A DNA stretch of 53,420 nucleotides from an uncultured Collinsella sp. (GCA_900542125.1 UQMO01000005.1:1-53420); one strand, 5' to 3'. Numbered from the stretch's first letter, positions 23,445 to 32,372 are shown. The notes: generated by a model from the sequence alone, not told the origin. Numbers and translations are program-made.

Positions 23445-24815
23445 ATGCGTAGATCAATCGAATCCGTCATCGAATCATGGTCGACAGAGGACGCGTCGCG
23501 CCCCCTCCTCATCCGTGGTGCGCGACGCGTGGGCAAAACGTACGCTGCCGAGGAAATCGGCAGACGAATCGCCGGCGATGCATTTGTCAAACTCGACTTT
23601 CAGACCGATCTTGAGCTGATTGCCCCGCTGTTCGACTGCCCCACCGACGACGTTGACACCATCGTGGCACGAATCTCAGACTATAAACGCACCCCCATTC
23701 GCAAAGAAACCGCATTCATCCTGTTTGACGAGGTTCAGCTCTGTGAACGGGCGCTCAACTCGCTTCGCTTTTTCTCGGGTTCGGGCTGGCGCATATGCGC
23801 GACCGGCAGTCAGCTCGGCGTCGCCACGCGCAAGCGCAAGCTGCCTTTTCCCAGCGGCGTCCGCCAAGAGACCATGCATCCCATGTCGTTCGAGGAGTTT
23901 CTCTGGGCGCTCGGCGAGGAGCAGATGGCCGATGCCGTTCGTACCCACGCCGACACGCTCGAGACCTACGCCGCACACCAAGCCGCGCTCAACCTGTTTC
24001 ATCGATACCAAATCGTGGGCGGCATGCCCGCCGCCGTCAACGCGTATCGCAAGACGCTTTCCATCGAAGACGCGCGCGTCGAGCAGCGCGAAATCGACGA
24101 GACCTACACCGCCGATATGACCGACCCCGAAAACGGGATCAGCGGCGTAGCAGCGCGCAAGGTCTGGCGCTCCATTCCATCCCAGCTGCTACGATCCTCA
24201 ACCAAGAAATTCAAGTACTCCGAGGTCGAACGCGGAGGCCGACGCTCAAAGCTCATCGAGCCACTCGACTGGCTCGAGGGCGCCGGCATCATATCGGTCA
24301 ACAACCTGACCGAAGGCATCGAACCTCCCCTCGTCCCCTTCGACGACGAAGACGGGAGCTTCTTTAAGGTCTATCTTCTCGATACGGGCCTCATGTTCTA
24401 CAAACTCGGTATCAACCCGCGACTCTGGCTCGACCTCAAAGAGGATTCCGCCATTGCGCTGTCTTCCGACTTTCGAGGTGCCTTGGCGGAGAACTCGGTC
24501 ATGCAGGCATTTTCGGGCAATGGTTTGCAGACGTATTACTGGATGCCACCGTCGTCTTGGAAGACGAACGGCGAGCTCGATTTTCTACTTCAGACCGACC
24601 GTATGGAGATCGTTCCCGTCGAGGTAAAATCCGCACGCAACGTGCGCGCGAGAACGCTCGGGTCGTTTATGGAAAAAGCCCGGTCGCCGTATGCCTACAT
24701 ATTGTCCGAGAACAATTTTGCCCGCAGCGAAACCGATGACGGACGCGAGCTGCGCCATCTCCCCTTGTACGCAGCGGGCTTTATCGGAGCAAACTGCCTC
24801 AAGGGCAGTCTGTAA
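23445..24815 (+). CDS. AAA+ ATPase with C-terminal DUF4143 (AAA_14 family), second copy
   Basis: This 456-residue paralogue of the protein at 5105-6430 has Walker A GARRVGKT (25-32), Walker B AFILFDEVQLCE and a C-terminal DUF4143 region. The PD-(D/E)XK-like residues are in GELDFLLQ and VEVKSA (E393, K395). The ATG at 23445 is preceded by GGAAAGG. Overall similarity to the first copy appears modest, so they are not a recent duplication. The private repeat triplet directly upstream suggests that each copy has its own specific control. It is followed 33 bp later by the phosphatase gene, which has its own ribosome-binding site. Confidence 0.85.
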   Translation: MRRSIESVIESWSTEDASRPLLIRGARRVGKTYAAEEIGRRIAGDAFVKLDFQTDLELIAPLFDCPTDDVDTIVARISDYKRTPIRKETAFILFDEVQLCERALNSLRFFSGSGWRICATGSQLGVATRKRKLPFPSGVRQETMHPMSFEEFLWALGEEQMADAVRTHADTLETYAAHQAALNLFHRYQIVGGMPAAVNAYRKTLSIEDARVEQREIDETYTADMTDPENGISGVAARKVWRSIPSQLLRSSTKKFKYSEVERGGRRSKLIEPLDWLEGAGIISVNNLTEGIEPPLVPFDDEDGSFFKVYLLDTGLMFYKLGINPRLWLDLKEDSAIALSSDFRGALAENSVMQAFSGNGLQTYYWMPPSSWKTNGELDFLLQTDRMEIVPVEVKSARNVRARTLGSFMEKARSPYAYILSENNFARSETDDGRELRHLPLYAAGFIGANCLKGSL

Positions 24816-24848
24816 CCCCCGCGCGACCGCCCAGAAAGGAACCATCAT

Positions 24849-25295
24849 ATGCAACGCGTACTGTTTATCTGCCACGGGAATATCTGTCGCTCGACGATGG
24901 CTGAGTCGGTGTTTGCCGAGTTGGTGCGCCGTGCTGGGCGCGAGGCGGAGTTCGTCATTGATTCTGCCGCGACCTCGACCGAGGAGATTGGCAACCCTCC
25001 GCATCATGGCACCGTCGCCAAGCTGCGCGAGGTCGGGATTCCCGTCGTTGCGCACCGCGCGCGCCAGGTTCGTCGCGCGGAGTATGGTGACTGGGACCAC
25101 ATCGTCTATATGGATGCCCAGAACGCGCGCGGCCTGCGTCGCATCTTCGGCGACGATGCCGACGGCAAGATTTCGCGGCTGCTGGATTGGACCGATCGCC
25201 CCGGCGACGTCGCCGATCCCTGGTACACCGGCAACTTCGATGCCACCTACCGCGATGTGCTCGCCGGCTGCACGGCCATGCTCGAGCAACTGTAG
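24849..25295 (+). CDS. Low-molecular-weight protein-tyrosine phosphatase
   Basis: The 148-residue protein has the P-loop CHGNICRS with nucleophile C8 and R14 at the extreme N-terminus, and the general-acid motif DPWY with D123. Both are diagnostic of LMW-PTP, which dephosphorylates tyrosine-phosphorylated proteins in the cytoplasm. Length and motif spacing are normal. The ATG at 24849 has AAAGGA upstream. The arsenate reductases that share this fold have different Cys spacing, so they are less likely. No kinase gene is adjacent. Confidence 0.93.
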   Translation: MQRVLFICHGNICRSTMAESVFAELVRRAGREAEFVIDSAATSTEEIGNPPHHGTVAKLREVGIPVVAHRARQVRRAEYGDWDHIVYMDAQNARGLRRIFGDDADGKISRLLDWTDRPGDVADPWYTGNFDATYRDVLAGCTAMLEQL

Positions 25296-25340
25296 GCGCC
25301 CGGGCGGCGCGGATGCGTGAGCCACGCCATCGGCATAAAA

Positions 25341-25435
25341 TGAGCGTGGATAATCTCCCGCATACAAATCGAGCGTGGATAATCTCCCACTTTGAGCGTT
25401 CTAGCGCGCTCTAAACGGGAGATAATCCACGCTCG
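25341..25435. repeat. GAGCGTGGATAATCTCCC palindrome family, a half copy plus a full copy
   Basis: A lone left arm (25341-25360) precedes a complete inverted repeat at 25370-25435, whose arms begin CGAGCGTGGATAATCTCCC and end with its complement. The family is shared with 19817-19882. It fills the convergent gap between the phosphatase gene and the next minus-strand gene. Confidence 0.8.
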
Positions 25436-25436
25436 G

Positions 25437-25766
25437 TTACTCGTCGACGATCTCGGCAAGCCAGACGTTCAACGTGTCGACCTCGGGACAGCAGAACTTT
25501 GCCGTGCCGGGCTCGTTGCCAGGCACGGTTCCGCCATAGCGCAGGATATCGATATAAGGAAAGCCCACGTGGCAGGCCATGGCGCACATCTTGCCGCGGT
25601 CTCGATCAAAGTCAAAGACGTCGCCCGGCTTGTGACCATGGTGGCAGCGGCACGCACCCAGCTGGTCCACGCAGCTCACGCGGATACGCGGACGCTTGCC
25701 ACGCGGCGCGGCGAGCGGCTTGTTCTCGCCCGCAGGCTTGACGCCGCCCTCGCCAGCATTACTCAT
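25437..25766 (-). CDS. Cys-rich TIGR04076-type protein of unknown function
   Basis: This 109-residue protein has conserved-looking Cys residues (SCVDQLGACRCHHGHKPGD, KMCAMACH, KFCCPEV) and the GDVFDFDRDRGKMCAMACH core (key GDVFDF), matching the pattern of TIGR04076 proteins. The role of that family is unknown; the Cys and His content suggests metal or cluster binding. Its ATG overlaps the stop of the pyridoxamine kinase gene by 8 bp, implying co-translation. The first 25 residues are low complexity and probably disordered. Confidence in the family is moderate, and no function is inferred. Confidence 0.7.
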   Translation of the reverse strand: MSNAGEGGVKPAGENKPLAAPRGKRPRIRVSCVDQLGACRCHHGHKPGDVFDFDRDRGKMCAMACHVGFPYIDILRYGGTVPGNEPGTAKFCCPEVDTLNVWLAEIVDE

Positions 25767-26583
25767 GGTCGATCACGTCCAAGCAGGCCTCGATGGGCAG
25801 GCCGGCCGACTTGTCCTCCTGGTCGGCATTGCGCTCGATAAGCCCTGCCACCACGCGCATGGCATCGGCCGTTGCACGCTGCAGGCTCCAGCCGGCCATC
25901 ACGCGGCCGACGAGCACTGCCGAGAACGTGTCGCCCGTGCCCGGGAAGTAAACTGGGATCAGCTCGAAGGGAATCGTGAAGTACTCCCCCGCCACGTGAT
26001 CGTAACCGATGACGGCGTTCGTGCCGTCGACCACAGCGCTCGTAATGACCACCGACTTGGCGCCCAGCGCGCGCATGGCGTCCACAAGGACGCGGGCCTC
26101 GTCGGGCGTGATTTGCTCTGCAATAGATGTATCGGTGAGCAGACAGGCCTCGGTGTAGTTGGGAACCGCGTAGTCGGCGCACTCGAGCAGGTGCCTCATG
26201 AGACCGATCGTAGACTCGGGCACACCGGCATAGAGCTTGCCGTTGTCGCCCATGATGGGGTCGACGAACACCTTGGTGCCCTTTTGCGCGCGACGATGGC
26301 AGAAATCCGAGATGATGCGCGTCTCTTCCTCGGTCACGATAAAGCCGGTCGAGATGGCGTCGAACTCAAAGCCGAGCTCCTCCCAGATGGCAAGACTCTG
26401 ACGCACGTACTCCGTGGTGTCATGGATGTAGAACTTGGGATAGTTGAGCGTATCGGACACAAGCGCCGTCGGCAGGTTGTGGATGCGGTAGCCCATATGC
26501 GACAGCACCGGCAGCATGGCGGAAAGCGCGACTTTGCCGTAGCCGCACATATCGTTGATCAGCAGCAGCTGAGTGTTCTTCAT
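25759..26583 (-). CDS. Pyridoxamine/pyridoxal kinase (PfkB/ribokinase superfamily)
   Basis: This protein phosphorylates vitamin B6 forms for pyridoxal-5'-phosphate salvage. The 274 residues show the N-terminal INDMCGYGKVALSAMLPVLS (key GYGKVA), the central DPIMGDNGKLY and the C-terminal PGTGDTFSA motif with the catalytic Asp, the pattern of pyridoxal and pyridoxamine kinases. The ATG at 26583 has GGGGGA upstream; the longer frame up to 26733 runs into the structured RNA and is rejected. It is coupled to the TIGR04076-type gene and divergent from the RNA. Confidence 0.88.
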   Translation of the reverse strand: MKNTQLLLINDMCGYGKVALSAMLPVLSHMGYRIHNLPTALVSDTLNYPKFYIHDTTEYVRQSLAIWEELGFEFDAISTGFIVTEEETRIISDFCHRRAQKGTKVFVDPIMGDNGKLYAGVPESTIGLMRHLLECADYAVPNYTEACLLTDTSIAEQITPDEARVLVDAMRALGAKSVVITSAVVDGTNAVIGYDHVAGEYFTIPFELIPVYFPGTGDTFSAVLVGRVMAGWSLQRATADAMRVVAGLIERNADQEDKSAGLPIEACLDVIDHE

Positions 26584-26704
26584 GAGAGTCCCCCTTGGTT
26601 CGGGCACGGCGCGGCAGCGCCACAATGCGACTAAGTGTAGCGCAGGGAACGTTGCGAGCAGGCGCCAGGGCCGCGAAGAGCGCATTGTTGCGGAAAGGTT
26701 TCGG

Positions 26705-26928
26705 AAAATGATCCCTTTTCCTCCGTCCCCCACGGATCACTTGCCCCAGCAACAACCAGGGCAACGCCGCAGGTAGAGGACGGACAGCGAAAACGCTCCT
26801 AAGCGAGCAAGGTGGCGTGAAAGAGGAGGGCATAGGCCTTGTGGCCATGCCCGACGATTGAACGCCAGATTGCCGCTTAGGAGCGTTTGCAGCGTCGAGC
26901 CGTTACGCGGTTTGGAAAACCGCGTAAC
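26705..26928 (+). ncRNA. Candidate large structured RNA, copy B
   Basis: This is homologous to 3565-3806 in layout. 5' hairpin 26709-26714 pairs with 26734-26739 and its loop again carries TCCGTCC, complementary to GGACGGA near 26778-26784. The long helix pairs 26791-26805 with 26874-26888, all 15 Watson-Crick, with a sequence quite unlike copy A. An inner TGGCGT/ACGCCA helix follows. The apical hairpin is GGGCAT-A-GGCC (26828-26838) with 26843-26852, keeping the bulged A. The 3' hairpin pairs 26902-26913 with 26917-26928. It ends 15 bp before the MarR promoter and is divergent from the pyridoxamine kinase gene. Strand is inferred from copy A. Family is not identified. Confidence 0.75.
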
Positions 26929-26943
26929 AATCAGTTTGGTACC

Positions 26944-27006
26944 TTGACATTCCTGTCGGCCACTCCTAGATTAGTTAGGCACAAAACAATCCCACTACCT
27001 AACTAA
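26944..27006 (+). promoter_or_regulatory. Promoter and MarR-type operator of the ABC exporter operon
   Basis: TTGACA (26944-26949) and TAGATT (26967-26972) are 17 bp apart. A perfect inverted repeat TTAGTTAGG (26971-26979) / CCTAACTAA (26998-27006) begins inside the -10 and covers the expected start site, the usual position for an autorepressing MarR protein. Confidence 0.7.
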
Positions 27007-27027
27007 AGAAAGGAGAGATACGAATTC

Positions 27028-27534
27028 ATGTGCGATGAACCCCTTAACCTTCGTCCGCACGAGCCCAGCGGCGACCCGTCGCAGCCGGCAGACGTGCCCG
27101 AAGCAGTTAACGGCGAAGACAAGCTCGCCAAGCGCATCCTGAGCGGCCTAGGCTTTTGCGGCCACTACATGCACTTTCACGGCGGCGGCGTGTCCGGCAA
27201 GGCGCCCATCGTCTGCCTGCTGGCCAAGCAGCCCGGCGGCGAGATGTCGCAGCAGGAACTCGGCATGCACTTCGACCTCAAGCCGGGGTCGCTTTCCGAA
27301 ATCCTGTCCAAGCTCGAGTGCGCCGGCATCATCGAGCGCAGCCGCAATCCAAAAGATCGCCGGCAGCTCACCATTCGCCTGACCGAGATCGGCTGGGAGA
27401 AGGCCCGCATCGACCAAGCCGCCCGCATCCGCTTTAGAGAGCAGGCCTTTAGTGCCCTCAACCACGACGAGCGTGAACAGCTCGCCGAGATGCTCGAGAA
27501 AATCCGCGTAACCTGGGAGGAACTGGATGATTAA
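27028..27534 (+). CDS. MarR family transcriptional regulator
   Basis: This 168-residue winged-helix regulator has MSQQELGMHFDLKPGSLSEILSKLE (recognition-helix region, key LKPGSLSEIL) and the wing segment GIIERSRNPKDRRQLTIRLT (key DRR). The first 35 residues are an extra low-complexity N-terminus. MarR proteins usually repress a neighbouring exporter and release DNA on binding a small ligand. The gene overlaps the first ABC gene by 8 bp, and the inverted repeat at 26971-27006 is a likely binding site. It has an AAGGAGAG site upstream. Confidence 0.9.
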   Translation: MCDEPLNLRPHEPSGDPSQPADVPEAVNGEDKLAKRILSGLGFCGHYMHFHGGGVSGKAPIVCLLAKQPGGEMSQQELGMHFDLKPGSLSEILSKLECAGIIERSRNPKDRRQLTIRLTEIGWEKARIDQAARIRFREQAFSALNHDEREQLAEMLEKIRVTWEELDD

Positions 27535-29350
27535 AACCCTTATGGGCAGCATCCGCGATTACATGAAGGTCACGATCGCCACGCCGCTGCTGGTGCTTGG
27601 CGAGGTAATCTGCCAGATGATGATCCCGTTTATCACCGCCGACATGATCGACGCCATCAAGGACGGCACCGCCGTTACCGAGATGTTGCCCACCGCCGGC
27701 CTTCTCGTACTCATCGCGCTGACGTCACTCGCCTTTGGCGCCGCCGCGGGCATCACCTGCAGCCATGCCAGCTGCGGCTTTGCCAAGAACCTGCGTCACG
27801 ACCTGTTCTACAAGATCCAGACGTTCAGCTTCGCCAACATCGACGAGTTCTCGAGCTCCTCGCTCGTCACCCGCCTCACCACCGACATCAACAACGTGCA
27901 GCAGGCCTTTATGATGCTCATCCGCATCGCCGTGCGCTCGCCGCTGGTGCTGGTCTTTGCCTTTACCATGGCATACGCCATGGGCGGCAGCGTCGCCATG
28001 GTCTACCTGGTCATCATTCCGCTGCTGGGCTTTGGCCTGTTCTTTATCATCTATAAGGTGCGCCCGATCTTTGCCCGCGTGTTCCGCAAGTACGACGCGC
28101 TCAACGAGTCGGTCGAGGAAAACGTCACCGGCATGCGCGTGGTCAAGAGCTACGTGCGCCAGGACTACGAGAAGGAGAAGTTCGCCACCGCCGCGCGCGA
28201 CGTCCAGATGGACTTCACCCGCGCCGAGAAGCTGCTCGCCTTCAACAACCCCATGATGAACATCTGCGTCAACGGAGCGTTCGTCGTCATCATCTACCTT
28301 GGCTCCAAGCTCATCATCACGAGCCAGGGCACCCTGTTCGACGTGGGTCAGCTCTCCTCCATCTTTACCTACGGCTTCCAGATTCTGATGAGCCTGATGC
28401 AGCTGTCGATGATCTTTGTCATGGTGACCATGGCAGACGAGTCGGCGCACCGCATTACCGAGGTGCTGGCCGCCGAGCCCACGATCGCCAACCCGACCGA
28501 GCCCGTGCACGAGGTTGCCGACGGCTCCATCGACTTCGATCACGTGAGCTTTAAGTATTCCGAGCATGCCCGCCGCCAGGCGCTCGACGATATCGACCTG
28601 CATATTAAGAGCGGCGAGACCATCGGCATTATCGGTGGCACCGGTTCGGCCAAGTCGACGCTCGTGAACCTGATCGCCCGTCTGTACGATGTCACGGAGG
28701 GCACCGTGCGCGTCGGCGGCGTGGACGTGCGCGACTACGACCTGGACGCGCTGCGCCACCAGGTAGCCATGGTCCTGCAGAAAAACGTGCTGTTTAGCGG
28801 CACCATCGCCGAGAACCTGCGCTGGGGCGACCCGAACGCCACCGACGAGGAAGTCCGCGAGGCCGCACATCTGGCCTGCGCCGACGAGTTTGTCGACGGC
28901 TTCCCCAAGGGCTACGACACCTGGATCGAGCAGGGCGGCTCCAACGTTTCCGGCGGCCAGAAGCAGCGCCTGTGCATCGCGCGTGCCCTGCTGCGTCGCC
29001 CCAAGATCTTGATCCTGGACGACTCCACGAGCGCCGTCGACACCAAGACCGACGCCAAGATCCGCGAGGGCCTGGCGAGCTACCTGCCCAACACGACCAA
29101 GCTCATCATCGCCCAGCGCATCAGCTCCGTGCAGGACGCCGACCGCATCATCGTCATGGAGGGCGGCCGCATCAAGGACATCGGCAACCACGATGAGCTG
29201 CTCAAGACGAGCGAGATCTACCGCGAGACCTTTACCTCGCAAAATAAGATGAGTGCCGAAGGCGATGACGCGGGCGAGACCGCCGCAGCCGACACCGAGG
29301 CATCCGCACCGCAAGCTCAGACCCAGGAAGGAGGCGAGGCACATGAGTAA
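27527..29350 (+). CDS. Heterodimeric ABC exporter subunit with a non-canonical ATP site
   Basis: This 607-residue half-transporter has a six-helix membrane domain (about 15-310) and a nucleotide-binding domain with Walker A GGTGSAKST (about 371-379), signature VSGGQKQR and Walker B ILILDDSTSAVD. The catalytic Glu after Walker B is Asp (near 499). This matches the degenerate partner of TM287/288- and BmrCD-type exporters, so its own site binds ATP but probably hydrolyses it poorly. A low-complexity acidic tail of about 30 residues follows. It overlaps marR and the partner gene, forming a coupled three-gene operon likely used for drug or metabolite export. Confidence 0.9.
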   Translation: MIKTLMGSIRDYMKVTIATPLLVLGEVICQMMIPFITADMIDAIKDGTAVTEMLPTAGLLVLIALTSLAFGAAAGITCSHASCGFAKNLRHDLFYKIQTFSFANIDEFSSSSLVTRLTTDINNVQQAFMMLIRIAVRSPLVLVFAFTMAYAMGGSVAMVYLVIIPLLGFGLFFIIYKVRPIFARVFRKYDALNESVEENVTGMRVVKSYVRQDYEKEKFATAARDVQMDFTRAEKLLAFNNPMMNICVNGAFVVIIYLGSKLIITSQGTLFDVGQLSSIFTYGFQILMSLMQLSMIFVMVTMADESAHRITEVLAAEPTIANPTEPVHEVADGSIDFDHVSFKYSEHARRQALDDIDLHIKSGETIGIIGGTGSAKSTLVNLIARLYDVTEGTVRVGGVDVRDYDLDALRHQVAMVLQKNVLFSGTIAENLRWGDPNATDEEVREAAHLACADEFVDGFPKGYDTWIEQGGSNVSGGQKQRLCIARALLRRPKILILDDSTSAVDTKTDAKIREGLASYLPNTTKLIIAQRISSVQDADRIIVMEGGRIKDIGNHDELLKTSEIYRETFTSQNKMSAEGDDAGETAAADTEASAPQAQTQEGGEAHE

Positions 29351-31262
29351 GGCCGCTACCGCCGAGCGCGCGCGCAACCGCAAGGGCGGCACCATGACGC
29401 GCCTGATCAAGATGCTCTTTGGCTTCTACCCGGTGCTTTTGCCCCTCGTCGTCGCCGGCGTTGTGCTCTGCGCCATCATCAACTCCATCGGCGCGACGTT
29501 TCTCCAGAGCGCGCTGCAGGTCATTAGCGAATCGTGGCAGTCGGGCGACTGGACGGCCGCGCAGCCCAAGATTCTGAAGCTCGTGACCACCCTCGGCTGC
29601 ATCTACGCCGTGGGCGTCGCCTCCTCGCTCTTCTGGAACCGCGCCATGGCCGTCATCACGCAGGGCTCGCTCGAGAAGCTGCGCGAAAAGATGTTCAACC
29701 GCATGCAGGACCTGCCGATTCGCTACTTCGACACGCACCAGCGCGGCGACATCATGAGCCACTACACCAACGACATCGACACGCTGCGTCAAATGATCAG
29801 CCAGTCGCTGCCCAACCTGCTCATGACGATCATCGTCATCGTCACCGTGTTCTTTATCATGCTGTATTACAGCGTGTGGATGTGCCTGGTCATCATTGCC
29901 GGCATCGCCTTTATGACCTTTATGACCAAGCTGCTCGGCTCCAACTCCGCGCGCTTCTTTATCGCGCAGCAGACCGAGCTCGGCGTGGTCGAGGGCCATA
30001 TCGAGGAAGTCATGAACGGCCAGAAAGTCGTCAAGGCGTTCTGTCACGAGTCCGCCGCCGAGGCCGATTTTGACGAGCGCAACGAGAAGCTCTTCGAGGT
30101 CTCGCAGAAGGCCAACATGTACGCCAACATCCTCATGCCGATCCTCGGGAACCTGGGCGACTTGCTCTACGTGCTGGTCGCGCTGACCGGCGGCATCTTC
30201 CTGGCGCTGGGCGTGCCCAACCTGAGTCTCTCGGGCATGGCGCTCTCGATCGCCGTCGTGGTGCCGTTCCTCAACATGACCAAGCAGTTCTGCGGCCAGA
30301 TCGGCCAGATCTCGCAGCAGATCAACGCCGTGGTCATGGGCCTTGCCGGCGCCGAGCGTATCTTTGAGCTACTCGACGAGGAGCCCGAGGCCGACGAGGG
30401 CTACGTGACGCTTGTCAACGCACAGGTGAATCCCGACACCTGGCAGCTCGAGGAGGCCGACCACCACACCGGCATGTGGGCTTGGAAGCACCCGCACCGC
30501 GCGACCGGCGAGATCGAGTACGTGCCGCTGCGTGGCGACCTGGTCATGGACAACGTGGACTTTGGCTATACGCCCGACCACGAGGTGCTGCACGGCGTGT
30601 CTGTGTACGCCAAGCCGGGCCAGAAGGTCGCGTTTGTCGGCGCCACCGGTGCCGGCAAGACGACCATCACCAACCTCATCAACCGCTTCTACGACATTGC
30701 CGACGGCAAGATCCGCTACGACGGCATCAACGTCAACAAGATTCGCAAGTCCGACCTGCGTCGCTCGCTGGGCGTGGTGCTGCAGGACGTGAACCTGTTC
30801 ACCGGCACCGTGATGGACAACATCCGCTACGGCAACCTAGACGCCACCAACGAGGAGTGCATCGCGGCGGCCAAGCTCGCGGGAGCGGACGACTTTATCA
30901 CCCGCCTGCCCGACGGCTACGACACCATGCTCACCGGCAACGGCGCACAGCTGTCGCAGGGCCAGCGCCAGCTGATTTCGATCGCACGCGCTGCCGTCGC
31001 CGATCCGCCAGCAATGATTCTGGACGAGGCCACGAGCTCCATCGACACCCGCACCGAGGCTATCGTGCAGGCCGGCATGGACAAGCTCATGGAAGGCCGC
31101 ACGACGTTTGTCATCGCGCACCGCTTGTCCACCGTGCGCAACTCCGACGCGATCATCTGTCTGGACCACGGCCGCATCATCGAGCGCGGCAATCACGACG
31201 AGCTGATCGCCAAGCGCGGGTATTACTACCAGCTCTATACCGGAGCGTTTGAGCTCGAGTAG
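29343..31262 (+). CDS. Heterodimeric ABC exporter subunit with the canonical ATP site
   Basis: This 639-residue half-transporter has six helices (about 15-330), Walker A GATGAGKTT (near 433-441), signature LSQGQRQL and Walker B MILDEATSSID with the catalytic Glu intact, as expected for the active partner of the preceding subunit. About 35 extra residues between membrane domain and ATPase (VNPDTWQLEEADHHTGMW…) are typical of this subfamily. The ATG at 29343 has GGAGG upstream and overlaps the previous gene by 8 bp. The pair would extrude hydrophobic compounds across the cytoplasmic membrane. The substrate is unknown. Confidence 0.92.
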   Translation: MSKAATAERARNRKGGTMTRLIKMLFGFYPVLLPLVVAGVVLCAIINSIGATFLQSALQVISESWQSGDWTAAQPKILKLVTTLGCIYAVGVASSLFWNRAMAVITQGSLEKLREKMFNRMQDLPIRYFDTHQRGDIMSHYTNDIDTLRQMISQSLPNLLMTIIVIVTVFFIMLYYSVWMCLVIIAGIAFMTFMTKLLGSNSARFFIAQQTELGVVEGHIEEVMNGQKVVKAFCHESAAEADFDERNEKLFEVSQKANMYANILMPILGNLGDLLYVLVALTGGIFLALGVPNLSLSGMALSIAVVVPFLNMTKQFCGQIGQISQQINAVVMGLAGAERIFELLDEEPEADEGYVTLVNAQVNPDTWQLEEADHHTGMWAWKHPHRATGEIEYVPLRGDLVMDNVDFGYTPDHEVLHGVSVYAKPGQKVAFVGATGAGKTTITNLINRFYDIADGKIRYDGINVNKIRKSDLRRSLGVVLQDVNLFTGTVMDNIRYGNLDATNEECIAAAKLAGADDFITRLPDGYDTMLTGNGAQLSQGQRQLISIARAAVADPPAMILDEATSSIDTRTEAIVQAGMDKLMEGRTTFVIAHRLSTVRNSDAIICLDHGRIIERGNHDELIAKRGYYYQLYTGAFELE

Positions 31263-31277
31263 GACCGGTTACTGACG

Positions 31278-31383
31278 GAGGGGCCCCGGGGGCGGCGGGG
31301 TAATTCCTCCGTGCTCAAACATTCTCGCTTCGCTGCGAAACTGCGCGCGGAGGAAATACCCCGCCCGCCCCCGGGGCGCCCTC
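31278..31383. repeat. Long GC-rich imperfect inverted repeat
   Basis: Arms at about 31278-31311 and 31348-31383 pair around an internal short palindrome. They include GGGGCGG-rich text and TTCCTCCG/CGGAGGAA. It follows the ABC operon and could stall transcription, although a separate classical terminator lies downstream. Confidence 0.6.
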
Positions 31384-31427
31384 CTGCGCGCGATCAGCCC
31401 GTCATTTAAAACGGAATAAAAGCTTGC

Positions 31428-31460
31428 GAGGCCCTGGCCGTTTGACCAGGGCCTCATTTT
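31428..31460 (+). terminator. Rho-independent terminator after the ABC exporter operon
   Basis: GAGGCCCTGG (31428-31437) pairs with CCAGGGCCTC (31446-31455) and is followed by ATTTTG. It sits between the convergent ABC and LysR genes. Confidence 0.8.
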
Positions 31461-31493
31461 GTAAGGAGTCAAAAAGGTCCCGTTCCAGGTGAG

Positions 31494-32372
31494 CTACTTG
31501 AGGAGTTGGGCCATGGCGTTGACGAATTTTTGGACTTGGAGGGTGGGCTCGAGCGGGTAGTGCAGAAAGACCGGCACCTCGCGGCCGCACAGGAACGGTA
31601 CGCCCACAAAGGCCGGGTGCACCCCCGACCATGCGCCGCAGGTGAGTACCGCGTCGCCCTTTTCCTCCGCCTCGTTAAAGAGCGCAAAGTCGAAGCTATC
31701 CACGTCGATCACGTCCACGCCGCCGTCGGCCAACAGGTCGATGCGCAGGCTGTCCATGGCGTCGTTGCCGTGACGCAGCACGCGCAGGCGCATGCCCTCC
31801 AGATCGGCAACCGTAATACGGCTCTTGCGCGCAAGCGGGCTCGTGCGCGGCACATCGATATAAAACGGCACGTTGACGATGAGAAGCTTTTGGCATGCAT
31901 CGCCCCAGCGCGGGGTCGAAAAGCTCGACTGCACCACATCGACCTCGCGGCCCAAGCTGCGCATGACGGTCTCGCGCTCGTCGTAGAGGTCGCTCACCGG
32001 TACGATCTCAAAACGCAGCGACGGCTCCAGCTCGTGTACGCCCGTCCACATCGAAAGCGTCTGACGGCCCGGGCACATCATCGACACGCCCAGGCGAACC
32101 GCACCGCCATCGCCCGCCGCGCGTCGGGCGCGGCGCAGGGCATCCTCGGACTGGCGCATGATCGAGCGCGCGTCGTCTACCAGCAACGCACCCGCCGGCG
32201 TCACCTTGACGCCCGAATGTGAGCGCTCGAACAGCGTGATGCCAAACTCGGCCTCGAACCCCGACACCTGTTTGACGAGCGCCGGCGTCGACACGCGCAA
32301 TTTTGCCGCGGCGCGCGAGAAGCTTCCCAGCTCCGCGGCGGCCGAAATGGCCTCAAGTCGTCGATCGTACAC
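31494..32372 (-). CDS. LysR family transcriptional regulator
   Basis: This 292-residue protein has the LysR N-terminal winged helix (LEAISAAAELGSFSRAAAKL, key SFSRAA; then VSTPALVKQVSGFE and LFERSHSGVKVTPAG) and a C-terminal effector-binding domain of two alpha/beta lobes. The GTG at 32372 with GGAGAG 6 nt upstream gives the standard LysR N-terminus; a longer frame to 32465 adds an atypical leader. It is divergent from the dehydrogenase operon at 32605, the classical LysR arrangement. A dyad GTAAACC-TAC-GGTTAAC lies between them. It probably activates that operon in response to its substrate. Confidence 0.9.
   Translation of the reverse strand: MYDRRLEAISAAAELGSFSRAAAKLRVSTPALVKQVSGFEAEFGITLFERSHSGVKVTPAGALLVDDARSIMRQSEDALRRARRAAGDGGAVRLGVSMMCPGRQTLSMWTGVHELEPSLRFEIVPVSDLYDERETVMRSLGREVDVVQSSFSTPRWGDACQKLLIVNVPFYIDVPRTSPLARKSRITVADLEGMRLRVLRHGNDAMDSLRIDLLADGGVDVIDVDSFDFALFNEAEEKGDAVLTCGAWSGVHPAFVGVPFLCGREVPVFLHYPLEPTLQVQKFVNAMAQLLK

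Noticed and set aside
26584..26733. N-terminal extension of the pyridoxamine kinase to 26733
   Set aside because: The ATG at 26583 has a good ribosome-binding site and the normal family N-terminus. The extension would run into the structured RNA.
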